From Euryarchaeota archaeon UBA33 (GTDB taxonomy: Archaea; Thermoplasmatota; E2; DHVEG-1): a DNA stretch of 13,421 nucleotides. The first letter of the stretch is position 1, and each line of letters opens with the position of its first letter. The stretch lies in contig DAYE01000039.1 of assembly GCA_002506745.1 (NCBI GenBank), positions 1 through 13,421 on the forward strand, given 5' to 3'. This document shows, one piece after another, positions 7,077-12,938 of the stretch. The notes beneath the pieces were generated by a model. It was given only the letters and a program-made list of their open reading frames with translations. It was not told where the DNA came from and made no database searches. Position numbers and translations under genes: made by a program.

Positions 7077-7973
7077 TTATTTGAAAAGAAATTTTTTCCC
7101 AGTAATCTTCTCATACGCCTCTTGGTATTTCCTTGAGGTTTCAGCAATGACTTGTTGCGGTAGATTTGGTGGGGCTGAGTTATGATCCCATCCAGTCGAA
7201 TTCAGGTAATCGCGCACGTATTGCTTATCAAAACTTGGTTGCGGTTTGCCTGGCTGGTAGCCCTCTGCTGGCCAAAACCTGGATGAATCCGGTGTTAACG
7301 CCTCATCGATCCAGATGATCTCATCATGATACATGCCGAACTCAAACTTCGTGTCAGCGATGATGATCCCACGTTTTCTTGCGTATCTCACCGCGGTATC
7401 ATAGATTTTCAAAGAATAATCGTTTAAGGTATCTCCGACATCGGAACCCACAAGTTTTTTCATCTCCGTTACCGAGATGTTGATGTCATGACCTGCTTTG
7501 GCTTTCGTCGAAGGAGTGAAGAGAGGTTCAGGGAATTGGTCTGATTCCTTTAGACTACCAGGGAGTTTTACCCCGCAGACCGTCCCGTCCTTTTTATAGG
7601 AGTTCCATGCTGAGCCAGAAAGATACCCTCGCACGATGCATTCGATTGGGATGACCTTGGTTTTTTTCACCAGCATGCTGCGGTACGCAAGCTGCGTTTT
7701 ATAGGCGTGCAATTCCTTTGGAAGCTCGGATACCTCTGTGGAAATCACATGGTTCGGGATGCTTTTTTTTGTATAGTCAAACCAGAATTTTGATAGTTGT
7801 GTGAGACAGACGCCTTTTGATGGTATTGGATTTGGTAAGACAACATCAAAAGCTGAGATGCGGTCAGTTGCGATTAACAAGAGGTCGTTGTTTACCTCAT
7901 AGATATCTCGTACTTTGCCTTTGTTCAGAATTTTGACCGGTAGGTTCGTTTCTATAACGATTGGTGCATTCAT
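7077..7973 (-). CDS. purC: Phosphoribosylaminoimidazole-succinocarboxamide (SAICAR) synthase
   Basis: A 298-residue enzyme that joins aspartate to CAIR with ATP, giving SAICAR in de novo purine synthesis. Signature blocks in order: NKGKVRDIYE (17-26), ATDRISAFDVVLPNPIPSKG (35-54), VIPIECIVRGYLSGSAW (107-123), FTPSTKAKAGHD (152-163), IIADTKFEFG (204-213), DEALTPDSSRFW (223-234) and PSFDKQYVRDYL (246-257). At about 300 residues with the C-terminal extension it resembles the longer, yeast Ade1-like type rather than the roughly 240-residue bacterial type. Its ribosome-binding site GGAGAG overlaps the metG stop codon, 11 bases separate the genes, and they are probably one operon. A T-rich stretch on the minus strand at 7047-7066 may end the transcript. 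Confidence 0.97.
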   Translation of the reverse strand: MNAPIVIETNLPVKILNKGKVRDIYEVNNDLLLIATDRISAFDVVLPNPIPSKGVCLTQLSKFWFDYTKKSIPNHVISTEVSELPKELHAYKTQLAYRSMLVKKTKVIPIECIVRGYLSGSAWNSYKKDGTVCGVKLPGSLKESDQFPEPLFTPSTKAKAGHDINISVTEMKKLVGSDVGDTLNDYSLKIYDTAVRYARKRGIIIADTKFEFGMYHDEIIWIDEALTPDSSRFWPAEGYQPGKPQPSFDKQYVRDYLNSTGWDHNSAPPNLPQQVIAETSRKYQEAYEKITGKKFLFK

Positions 7974-7984
7974 GCTTTTCTCTC

Positions 7985-10114
7985 CTATGATATTTTTGCG
8001 CCTTCTTTTACGAAACGGTCGGTGGTGATGATGACGCTTTTTGTTTTCAATGGTTTGCCATTGTAGACTGCGTTCCCTTTTGCGTCAGTCACCATTGGCG
8101 CGAGTTTGAACGCGTCAAATTCAAGGATGGGGGCTGGTTCTCGTGCGATGCCGTCCACGCCGACTTCGGTTCCTGGGGTGCTTTCCTTTGGGTTGAGTAG
8201 GGAGACGACATGATCTGCGTCGGTCGCAGCGAGCAGCATGCCTTTTGATTCGACGCCGCGGATCACCGCTGGTTTAAGGTTTATCACCATGACTATTGAT
8301 TTTCCTGTGATTTCTTCTTTTGTATAATATGGTTTCATGCCTGCGACGATCGTTCGTTTTCCTAGTGGTCCGAGGTCGACCTGCATGATATATAATTTAT
8401 CAGCTTGGGGATGATCTGAGACTTCGAGGATTTTTGCGACGCGTAGATCGAGCTTTGAAAATGGGTCTGTTGTGGTTACGATGTCCGTTAATTCAAGTTT
8501 CTTAAATAAAGGTGTCGGATTTTCGAGAGTTGTCCCTGGGTGTATTTCAAGGAGAGCGTCATCCCAGTGTTGGATCGGTTGGGTCTGTCCCAGCATTTTC
8601 CAGACGCGTTCTGAGGAGAAGGGGAGGTAGGGTGCCATGGTGACCGCGAGTGCTTGCACCAGGCGTAGACTGATATGTAAAACTGTCTTGCAGCGTTGCG
8701 GGTCTGTTTTGAGCAGCGTCCAGGGTTGGTTATGGTCAAAGTACACGTTCCCGTATTGAGCTAGATTCATGACCGTTCGTAATCCTTTTTTGAAGGAGCA
8801 TTGTTCGATTGCTGCTTCGACTTCCTTGTGTGTTTCTTGTATTTTTTGTAAGGCTTCTTTATCTATGTCACTGAGGGTGCCTGCCTCTGGAATGGAGCCG
8901 AAGTTCTTGCTGATGAAGGTGATCACCCGGTGGATGAAGTTGCCGTAGGTGCCCAGAAGCTCGTCATTGTTTTTTATGACAAAATCATTCCAGGTCCAGT
9001 CCGCGTCTTTGTTCTCTGGCATGTTGATGGCAAGGTAATATCGGATGACGTCAGGGTCGAACCGTTGGAGGATCTCCGGGACCCAGATTCCAACGCCTCT
9101 GCTTTTTGAGAATTGCTCGCCTTTGAGTGTGAGATACTCGTTGGCTGGGATGTTATAGGGGAGGTTTAATGTTTCATCGTATCCCATGAGGATGGATGGC
9201 CAGATGATGGAGTGGAACGGGATGTTGTCCTTTGCGAGGAAATAGTAATGTTTTGCTTCTGGGTTCTGCCACCATTCCTTCCATTTCGTTGGTTCTTTTT
9301 GTTTCTTTGCCCATTCTTTGCTTGCAGAGAGGTAGCCTATCACCGCGTCGAACCAGACGTAGATGCGTTTGTTCTCAAAGCCGAACACGGGGACTTTGAT
9401 ACCCCAGTTGATATCTCGGGTGATCGCCCGGTCGTGCAGTCCGTTCTGCAGCCAATTATTGGTAAATTTCAGTACGTTTGCCTTCCAGTAGCTTTTATCC
9501 TTGAGCCATGTGATGAGTTTTGATTCAAAGGCGCTTAAGGCGAAGAACAGGTGTTCTGTTTTTTGTTTGACTGGTGTTCCCCCGCATATCTTACATCGTA
9601 CATTGAGTAATTCGAACGTGTCGAGGAGTTTTCCGCAGTTATCGCATTGGTCTCCTCGTGCTCCGTCTTTCTGGCAGTACGGGCAGGTTCCTTCTACATA
9701 GCGGTCCGGTAGGAACCGTGAACAGGTTGGGCAGTAGAATGCGTCTATGCTTTTTTTATTAATCAGGTTCTTCTGGTAGAGATTGAGGAATATTTCTTGG
9801 ACTAGTGTTTCATGATTCGTTGTCGTAGTCCGAGTGAATAGATCAAAGGAGATGCCAAGCTGTCGCATGTTTTCTGTATGTTCTTTGTTGTATCGATCGA
9901 CGACTGCTTGTGGTGTTGTTTTTTCTTTATCCGCTGTGATTGTGATAGGGGTCCCATGCTCATCACTACCGGAGACCATGAGCACATCTGTTCCTTTCAG
10001 TCGGTTGAACCGGGCGAAGATGTCCGCTGGGAGGTAGCATCCAGCGATATGCCCTAGATGTAATGAGCCGTTTGCATACGGCCAGGCGACGCCGATGAAA
10101 ATTTTTTCAGCCAT
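7985..10114 (-). CDS. metG: Methionyl-tRNA synthetase with C-terminal tRNA-binding domain
   Basis: A 709-residue class I aminoacyl-tRNA synthetase that charges tRNA-Met. The Rossmann core begins with VAWPYANGSLHLGH (9-22, HIGH motif), and SGSDEHGTPI (48-57) is typical. The connective domain carries zinc-binding knuckles CPTC (128-131), CPYC (144-147), CDNC (157-160) and CKIC (174-177). The signature loop is QFSKSRG (334-340), so the first Lys of KMSKS is Gln here while the second Lys is kept. After the helical anticodon domain, residues about 550-655 form the EMAP/Trbp111-like OB fold (KLDLRVAKI, HPQADKLY, GMLLAA). A further 55-residue tail follows. AAAGGA lies 6 bases before the ATG. Confident. 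Confidence 0.97.
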   Translation of the reverse strand: MAEKIFIGVAWPYANGSLHLGHIAGCYLPADIFARFNRLKGTDVLMVSGSDEHGTPITITADKEKTTPQAVVDRYNKEHTENMRQLGISFDLFTRTTTTNHETLVQEIFLNLYQKNLINKKSIDAFYCPTCSRFLPDRYVEGTCPYCQKDGARGDQCDNCGKLLDTFELLNVRCKICGGTPVKQKTEHLFFALSAFESKLITWLKDKSYWKANVLKFTNNWLQNGLHDRAITRDINWGIKVPVFGFENKRIYVWFDAVIGYLSASKEWAKKQKEPTKWKEWWQNPEAKHYYFLAKDNIPFHSIIWPSILMGYDETLNLPYNIPANEYLTLKGEQFSKSRGVGIWVPEILQRFDPDVIRYYLAINMPENKDADWTWNDFVIKNNDELLGTYGNFIHRVITFISKNFGSIPEAGTLSDIDKEALQKIQETHKEVEAAIEQCSFKKGLRTVMNLAQYGNVYFDHNQPWTLLKTDPQRCKTVLHISLRLVQALAVTMAPYLPFSSERVWKMLGQTQPIQHWDDALLEIHPGTTLENPTPLFKKLELTDIVTTTDPFSKLDLRVAKILEVSDHPQADKLYIMQVDLGPLGKRTIVAGMKPYYTKEEITGKSIVMVINLKPAVIRGVESKGMLLAATDADHVVSLLNPKESTPGTEVGVDGIAREPAPILEFDAFKLAPMVTDAKGNAVYNGKPLKTKSVIITTDRFVKEGAKIS

Positions 10115-10152
10115 GAAAATCCTTTCTGAATACCAAATGCGACATTTAATTG

Positions 10153-10194
10153 TAACGGTAAAAGGCCGTTATCTTTTTTCGGTTGAAAAGATAA
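10153..10194 (-). promoter_or_regulatory. Two overlapping inverted repeats in the metG leader region
   Basis: Inverted repeat 1 is TAACGG (10153-10158) with CCGTTA (10166-10171), 7-base spacer. Inverted repeat 2 is TTATCTTTT (10169-10177) with AAAAGATAA (10186-10194), 9-bp perfect arms and an 8-base spacer. They share TTA at 10169-10171, so as RNA they could not both form fully. They lie about 40-80 bases upstream of the metG ATG, downstream of a minus-strand TATA box at 10229-10238, so they are probably in the 5' leader. A DNA operator role is equally possible. Confidence 0.5.
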
Positions 10195-10225
10195 ATGCTC
10201 TTGCAAGTTTCTGTCTTTGTCTCGC

Positions 10226-10248
10226 CATCTTTTATAAAAACTTTATAG
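10226..10248. promoter_or_regulatory. TATA region serving divergent metG and zinc-ribbon genes
   Basis: TTTATAAAAA at 10231-10240 is near-symmetric and reads as a TATA box on either strand (minus strand TTTTTATAAAAG). A second TATA-like CTTTATAGG starts at 10241 on the plus strand. Expected start sites are near 10205 for metG and 10260-10270 for the zinc-ribbon gene. Direction and use are inferred. Confidence 0.45.
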
Positions 10249-10284
10249 GTTACATTTAATTAATAGAGGTTTGATTGTGCGCCT

Positions 10285-10395
10285 ATGCCGTGTAAAATCT
10301 GTAAATCGGAATTAGAGCTGGAGAACGACACCAACATTTGCTTCAGTTGCCAAAGCATGATCACAGATATTGAGAAAAGAGTAGATGGGCTGTAA
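10285..10395 (+). CDS. Small zinc-ribbon protein, 36 residues
   Basis: An ATG-to-TAA frame of 36 codons encodes a protein with two CxxC knuckles, CKIC (3-6) and CFSC (19-22), separated by 12 residues, then a charged helix-like tail (ITDIEKRVDGL). This spacing fits one zinc-ribbon or treble-clef-type site. An in-frame stop at 10264-10266 fixes the ATG as the only likely start. TATA-like elements at 10231-10248 and AGAGGT at 10265-10270 (14 bases from the ATG) support expression. It faces away from metG and has no same-strand partner within 300 bases. Small archaeal zinc-finger proteins are often missed in annotation. Function is unknown, and chance cannot be excluded for so short a frame, though four well-placed Cys argue against it. 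Confidence 0.6.
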   Translation: MPCKICKSELELENDTNICFSCQSMITDIEKRVDGL

Positions 10396-10710
10396 CTTAT
10401 GTCATCAGAAAGTTTTTAGAATTCAGATCGGAAAAAGAAAGAAAAATGAATAGGCTTTTTCTCATAATATTCTGCGTATAGTGTCATTCTCATTTGATGG
10501 GAGGCCCATAACACAACATTTAAATAATACGCAAGTTCTATACACTATTATTAAGAATCAACTTAATGAAAAATGGTACTTCATAACCTTAAGATTACCG
10601 ATTTACTTACTCTCGAAATATATGAAAAAAACGTAGGAAGATTGAGAGAAAAAACCTCTGCCACTACGAGCAGAACCAGGTGCTATTTTTCAAAGAGTTG
10701 ATGAAGATTA
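10396..10710 (+). other. Intergenic region with dnaG promoter and long leader
   Basis: No convincing gene was found in this stretch. ATTTAAATAATACG at 10518-10531 is the best TATA box for dnaG, putting the transcript start near 10550 and giving a leader of about 170 bases. GAAAAAG (10431-10437) pairs with CTTTTTC (10455-10461), a possible weak terminator for the zinc-ribbon gene. TGCGTAT (10473-10479) and ATAGTGT (10478-10484) have inverted matches ATACGCA (10527-10533) and ACACTAT (10542-10548) on either side of the TATA box's downstream edge. A 42-codon frame at 10573-10701 has no ribosome-binding site and is not called. No tRNA or C/D-box pattern was seen. Confidence 0.45.
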
Positions 10711-10717
10711 GAGGTGA
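10711..10717 (+). promoter_or_regulatory. Ribosome-binding site of dnaG
   Basis: GAGGTGA lies 6 bases before the ATG at 10724. It is the strongest Shine-Dalgarno match in the window and fixes the dnaG start. Confidence 0.75.
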
Positions 10718-10723
10718 AGATAC

Positions 10724-12007
10724 ATGGTCATAGACCCGTCAACTACGAAATATTTAATTAAGGCTAAAATAAAAGCAGATGGAATCATCGAGAAATCCGA
10801 TGTTGTCGGAGCGATCTTCGGTCAAACTGAAGGGCTCCTTGGTGATGAACTGGACCTGCGAGAACTACAACGATCCGCTCGGGTCGGACGAATCGAGGTG
10901 GAGCTTGATTCGAAGAACGGAAAAAGCGATGGCGTTCTGACGCTCCCAACATCATTAGACAAGGTTGAAACCGTCATTTTAGCGGCAGCGTTTGAAAGCA
11001 TTGATCGTGTCGGACCCTGTAAGGCAACGATCCATGTCGATGAAGTCGAAGATGTGCGTGTGTCTCGAAGAAAACAGGTCATCGAACGAGCGAAGGTTTT
11101 ACTGAATGAGGTCATGGAGAAAAGCAAGCTCGACAGTGAGAGTATCGCGGAGAACGTTCGGCAGGCTGTCCAAGTCGAGGAGATCACCAGCTATGGTCAT
11201 GATCATTGTCCTGCTGGTCCGAATATCAATGATAGTGATGCGATTGTGATTGTGGAAGGCAGACGCGATGTGCTGAACCTGTTAAAATATGGTATAAAGA
11301 ATGTTATCGCGGTTGGTGGGACGAATGTCCCTCGGACCGTCATTGATTTATCAAAAGAAAAAATCACGACTGTTTTTGTCGATGGAGATCGCGGCGGGGA
11401 ACTGATCCTTCGGGAGCTCTTGCAGGTCGCGGATGTTGATTTCATCGCACGGGCACCACAGACACGAGAGGTCGAGGAAATCCCTCAGAAACTCGTCATG
11501 AAATCATTGAAAAATAAGATCCCCCGGGAACAATACATGGACATGTACAATATTAAGATCGAGGGGAAGAACGGTGAGGACAAGCGTCAGGACAACGGCG
11601 AGAAACAACCACAGAAGATGAAAAAAGAATTCTTCTCGAAGAAAAAGGAGCAACAACCGATCCACAAGGAAGAAGATAGTGCCCCGGAGGTTGTCGAAGA
11701 GCCGGTGATCACAACAGAGAAACAGAAGAATTATGAAACCATCCTCAATGAGATCTCTGGTTCATTAAAAGCGGTGTTGTTAGATGGGAACGGTAAAGAG
11801 ATACGTACTATTCCTGTTCGTGAGCTCACCGATGAAATTAAGAAAGGCGATAATGTCTCGGCCATTGTCTTTGATGGAATCGTGACGCAACGCTTGCTGG
11901 ACATTGCGAATAATAAGAACGTCAAAGAAATCGTTGGTATTAAACTTGGTAATGTCGTCAAAATGCCTAAAGCAGTCAAAGTGTTGACAAAAAATGACTT
12001 TCAATGA
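10724..12007 (+). CDS. dnaG: Archaeal DnaG primase-like protein
   Basis: A 427-residue TOPRIM protein of the archaeal DnaG family. The N-terminal family-specific domain (about 1-165) contains VVGAIFGQTEGLLGDELDLREL. The TOPRIM core (about 170-260) has the catalytic Glu178 in VIVEGRRDV and the metal-binding FVDGDRGG with Asp220 and Asp222. A Lys/Glu-rich linker (about 280-335, probably disordered) is followed by a C-terminal domain (about 336-427). The bacterial CHC2 zinc finger and DnaB-binding domain are absent, as is normal in archaea. Known roles of the family are oligoribonucleotide synthesis and, in several archaea, a stable subunit of the RNA exosome, where it aids poly(A)-rich substrate binding. 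Which role dominates here cannot be read from the sequence. Confidence 0.96.
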   Translation: MVIDPSTTKYLIKAKIKADGIIEKSDVVGAIFGQTEGLLGDELDLRELQRSARVGRIEVELDSKNGKSDGVLTLPTSLDKVETVILAAAFESIDRVGPCKATIHVDEVEDVRVSRRKQVIERAKVLLNEVMEKSKLDSESIAENVRQAVQVEEITSYGHDHCPAGPNINDSDAIVIVEGRRDVLNLLKYGIKNVIAVGGTNVPRTVIDLSKEKITTVFVDGDRGGELILRELLQVADVDFIARAPQTREVEEIPQKLVMKSLKNKIPREQYMDMYNIKIEGKNGEDKRQDNGEKQPQKMKKEFFSKKKEQQPIHKEEDSAPEVVEEPVITTEKQKNYETILNEISGSLKAVLLDGNGKEIRTIPVRELTDEIKKGDNVSAIVFDGIVTQRLLDIANNKNVKEIVGIKLGNVVKMPKAVKVLTKNDFQ

Positions 12008-12023
12008 TTTTATAACATACAAA

Positions 12024-12039
12024 ACGAATTAACATTCGT
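12024..12039 (+). other. Small hairpin after dnaG
   Basis: ACGAAT and ATTCGT form a 6-bp stem with loop TAAC, 17 bases past the dnaG stop, preceded by ATTTTATAAC. It may mark the 3' end of the dnaG transcript, but no T-tract follows it, so this is tentative. Confidence 0.25.
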
Positions 12040-12080
12040 GCCAGTGCTAATCAGTTGCATACGAAACAACCGTGAAAAAA

Positions 12081-12088
12081 TATAAAAG
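12081..12088 (+). promoter_or_regulatory. TATA box of the UPF0058 gene
   Basis: TATAAAAG, preceded by an A-rich BRE-like run, lies 45 bases before the ATG at 12126. It predicts a start near 12110 and a leader of about 15 bases. It lies inside the N-terminal extension that would result from using the GTG at 12072, which argues against that start. Confidence 0.5.
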
Positions 12089-12125
12089 TCTTTATACTAT
12101 TCTTGAAACGGGAAAGGCAAAGACA

Positions 12126-12428
12126 ATGCAGAAAGACGAACTCATTCAACTCCACACGTTTTTATATCAGATCCGAAGTCAACTAGGACAGATATGTGAA
12201 CATAACGGATGCGACCATAGCGCTTATGAGAAACTCGAAATCACACCCTATCAGATTCATAAGTCAAAACGTGAGCATAAACTCGCAGTCTTTACCCTCA
12301 GTAAAGATATCGCAGGGATCGTCTCGGAGAACAACGGCGACCCTGGTTTGGAGAAAATAGCGAACCGTCTTGATCAAATGGCCATCCGCTTCATGACTGA
12401 GAAAGAAAAAGTGACACATCGGTCATAA
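12126..12428 (+). CDS. UPF0058 family protein
   Basis: A 100-residue protein from the ATG at 12126. It begins MQKDELIQLHTFLYQIRSQL and contains the family signature ITPYQIHKSKREHKLAVFTL (residues 60-79), typical of UPF0058, a small archaeal family of unknown function that is mostly alpha-helical. The UPF0058 N-terminus normally begins at this (M)xKxELIxLH motif, so ATG 12126 is preferred; GTG at 12072 would add 18 residues with no family match and would lie upstream of the predicted transcript start. GGGAAAGG precedes the ATG weakly. Its stop overlaps the convergent acetyltransferase stop by 6 bases. Family assignment is from memory of the motif. Confidence 0.82.
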   Translation: MQKDELIQLHTFLYQIRSQLGQICEHNGCDHSAYEKLEITPYQIHKSKREHKLAVFTLSKDIAGIVSENNGDPGLEKIANRLDQMAIRFMTEKEKVTHRS

Positions 12429-12860
12429 TTCTTTATGCATGCTGTACGCGTTTTCCCCGTTTTGATAGAACCGCTGTAATGTTTCTTGAAGCAGAAATCC
12501 TCTGGATTGATAAAACCGTAAAGCACGTTTGTTGGATGTGCGGACTTCAAGTTCTGCCCTGGTGACATTTTGCTGTTTCATCTCTTTGATGAAGTGTGTC
12601 AGCAGTGATGAGCCGATTCCTTTTTTGCGATATGTATCTTTTACCGCAAGCATGAGGATTCGTGCGGTGTCTGGAGCTGTTTTTATGCCGATGAGAAATC
12701 CTATTATCGTCTCATTGGTCAGAGCCACGAGGAAACCCTCAGGGCATGACTCGTAGAACTGGGTGAAGATGGAGGGGTTATAGCGTTCCGGTAACGTTTC
12801 GAACGCAAGTGCTATGACTGGGAAAATATCGTTTGGCTGCACACGTCGGATAATCAACAT
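12423..12860 (-). CDS. rimI: GNAT N-acetyltransferase, RimI-like
   Basis: A 145-residue acetyltransferase. The acetyl-CoA motif A is LAVKDTYRKKGIGSSLL (71-87), with the pyrophosphate loop RKKGIG. The RimI/Ard1 block is ELEVRTSNKRALRFYQSRGF (103-122), ending MHKEL. In archaea such enzymes acetylate protein N-termini, including ribosomal proteins and Alba; the substrate here is unknown. The frame stays open upstream to 13193, but that part is antisense to thi4 and has no GNAT similarity; the GNAT domain starts at MLIIRRVQ (ATG at 12860). A minus-strand TATA box (GATTTATATT, 12890-12881) is about 25 bases upstream, so the mRNA is probably leaderless. Confidence 0.9.
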   Translation of the reverse strand: MLIIRRVQPNDIFPVIALAFETLPERYNPSIFTQFYESCPEGFLVALTNETIIGFLIGIKTAPDTARILMLAVKDTYRKKGIGSSLLTHFIKEMKQQNVTRAELEVRTSNKRALRFYQSRGFLLQETLQRFYQNGENAYSMHKEL

Positions 12861-12867
12861 GAACAGG

Positions 12868-12905
12868 AAACATACCGAAGAATATAAATCATTAGCGGTA
12901 TGTTT
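12868..12905. promoter_or_regulatory. 10-bp inverted repeat around the divergent rimI/thi4 TATA box
   Basis: AAACATACCG (12868-12877) and CGGTATGTTT (12896-12905) are perfect 10-bp inverted arms with an 18-base spacer. The spacer holds AATATAAATC (12881-12890), which reads as a TATA box in both directions. The arms lie where a dimeric regulator could cover the rimI start site and the thi4 start region. The right arm contains an ATG in frame with thi4 (12900). Confidence 0.6.
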
Positions 12906-12938
12906 AAGAATCTTCGAAAAATATGGGTCGGTATCGAG

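Noticed and set aside
10573..10701. A 42-codon plus-strand frame before dnaG
   Set aside because: No ribosome-binding site and no recognisable motif; it is kept only as a possible leader peptide in the dnaG finding, not as a gene.
10396..10723. Search for a tRNA, C/D-box RNA or CRISPR in the largest intergenic block
   Set aside because: No cloverleaf, no paired C and D boxes at suitable spacing, and no regularly spaced direct repeats were found.
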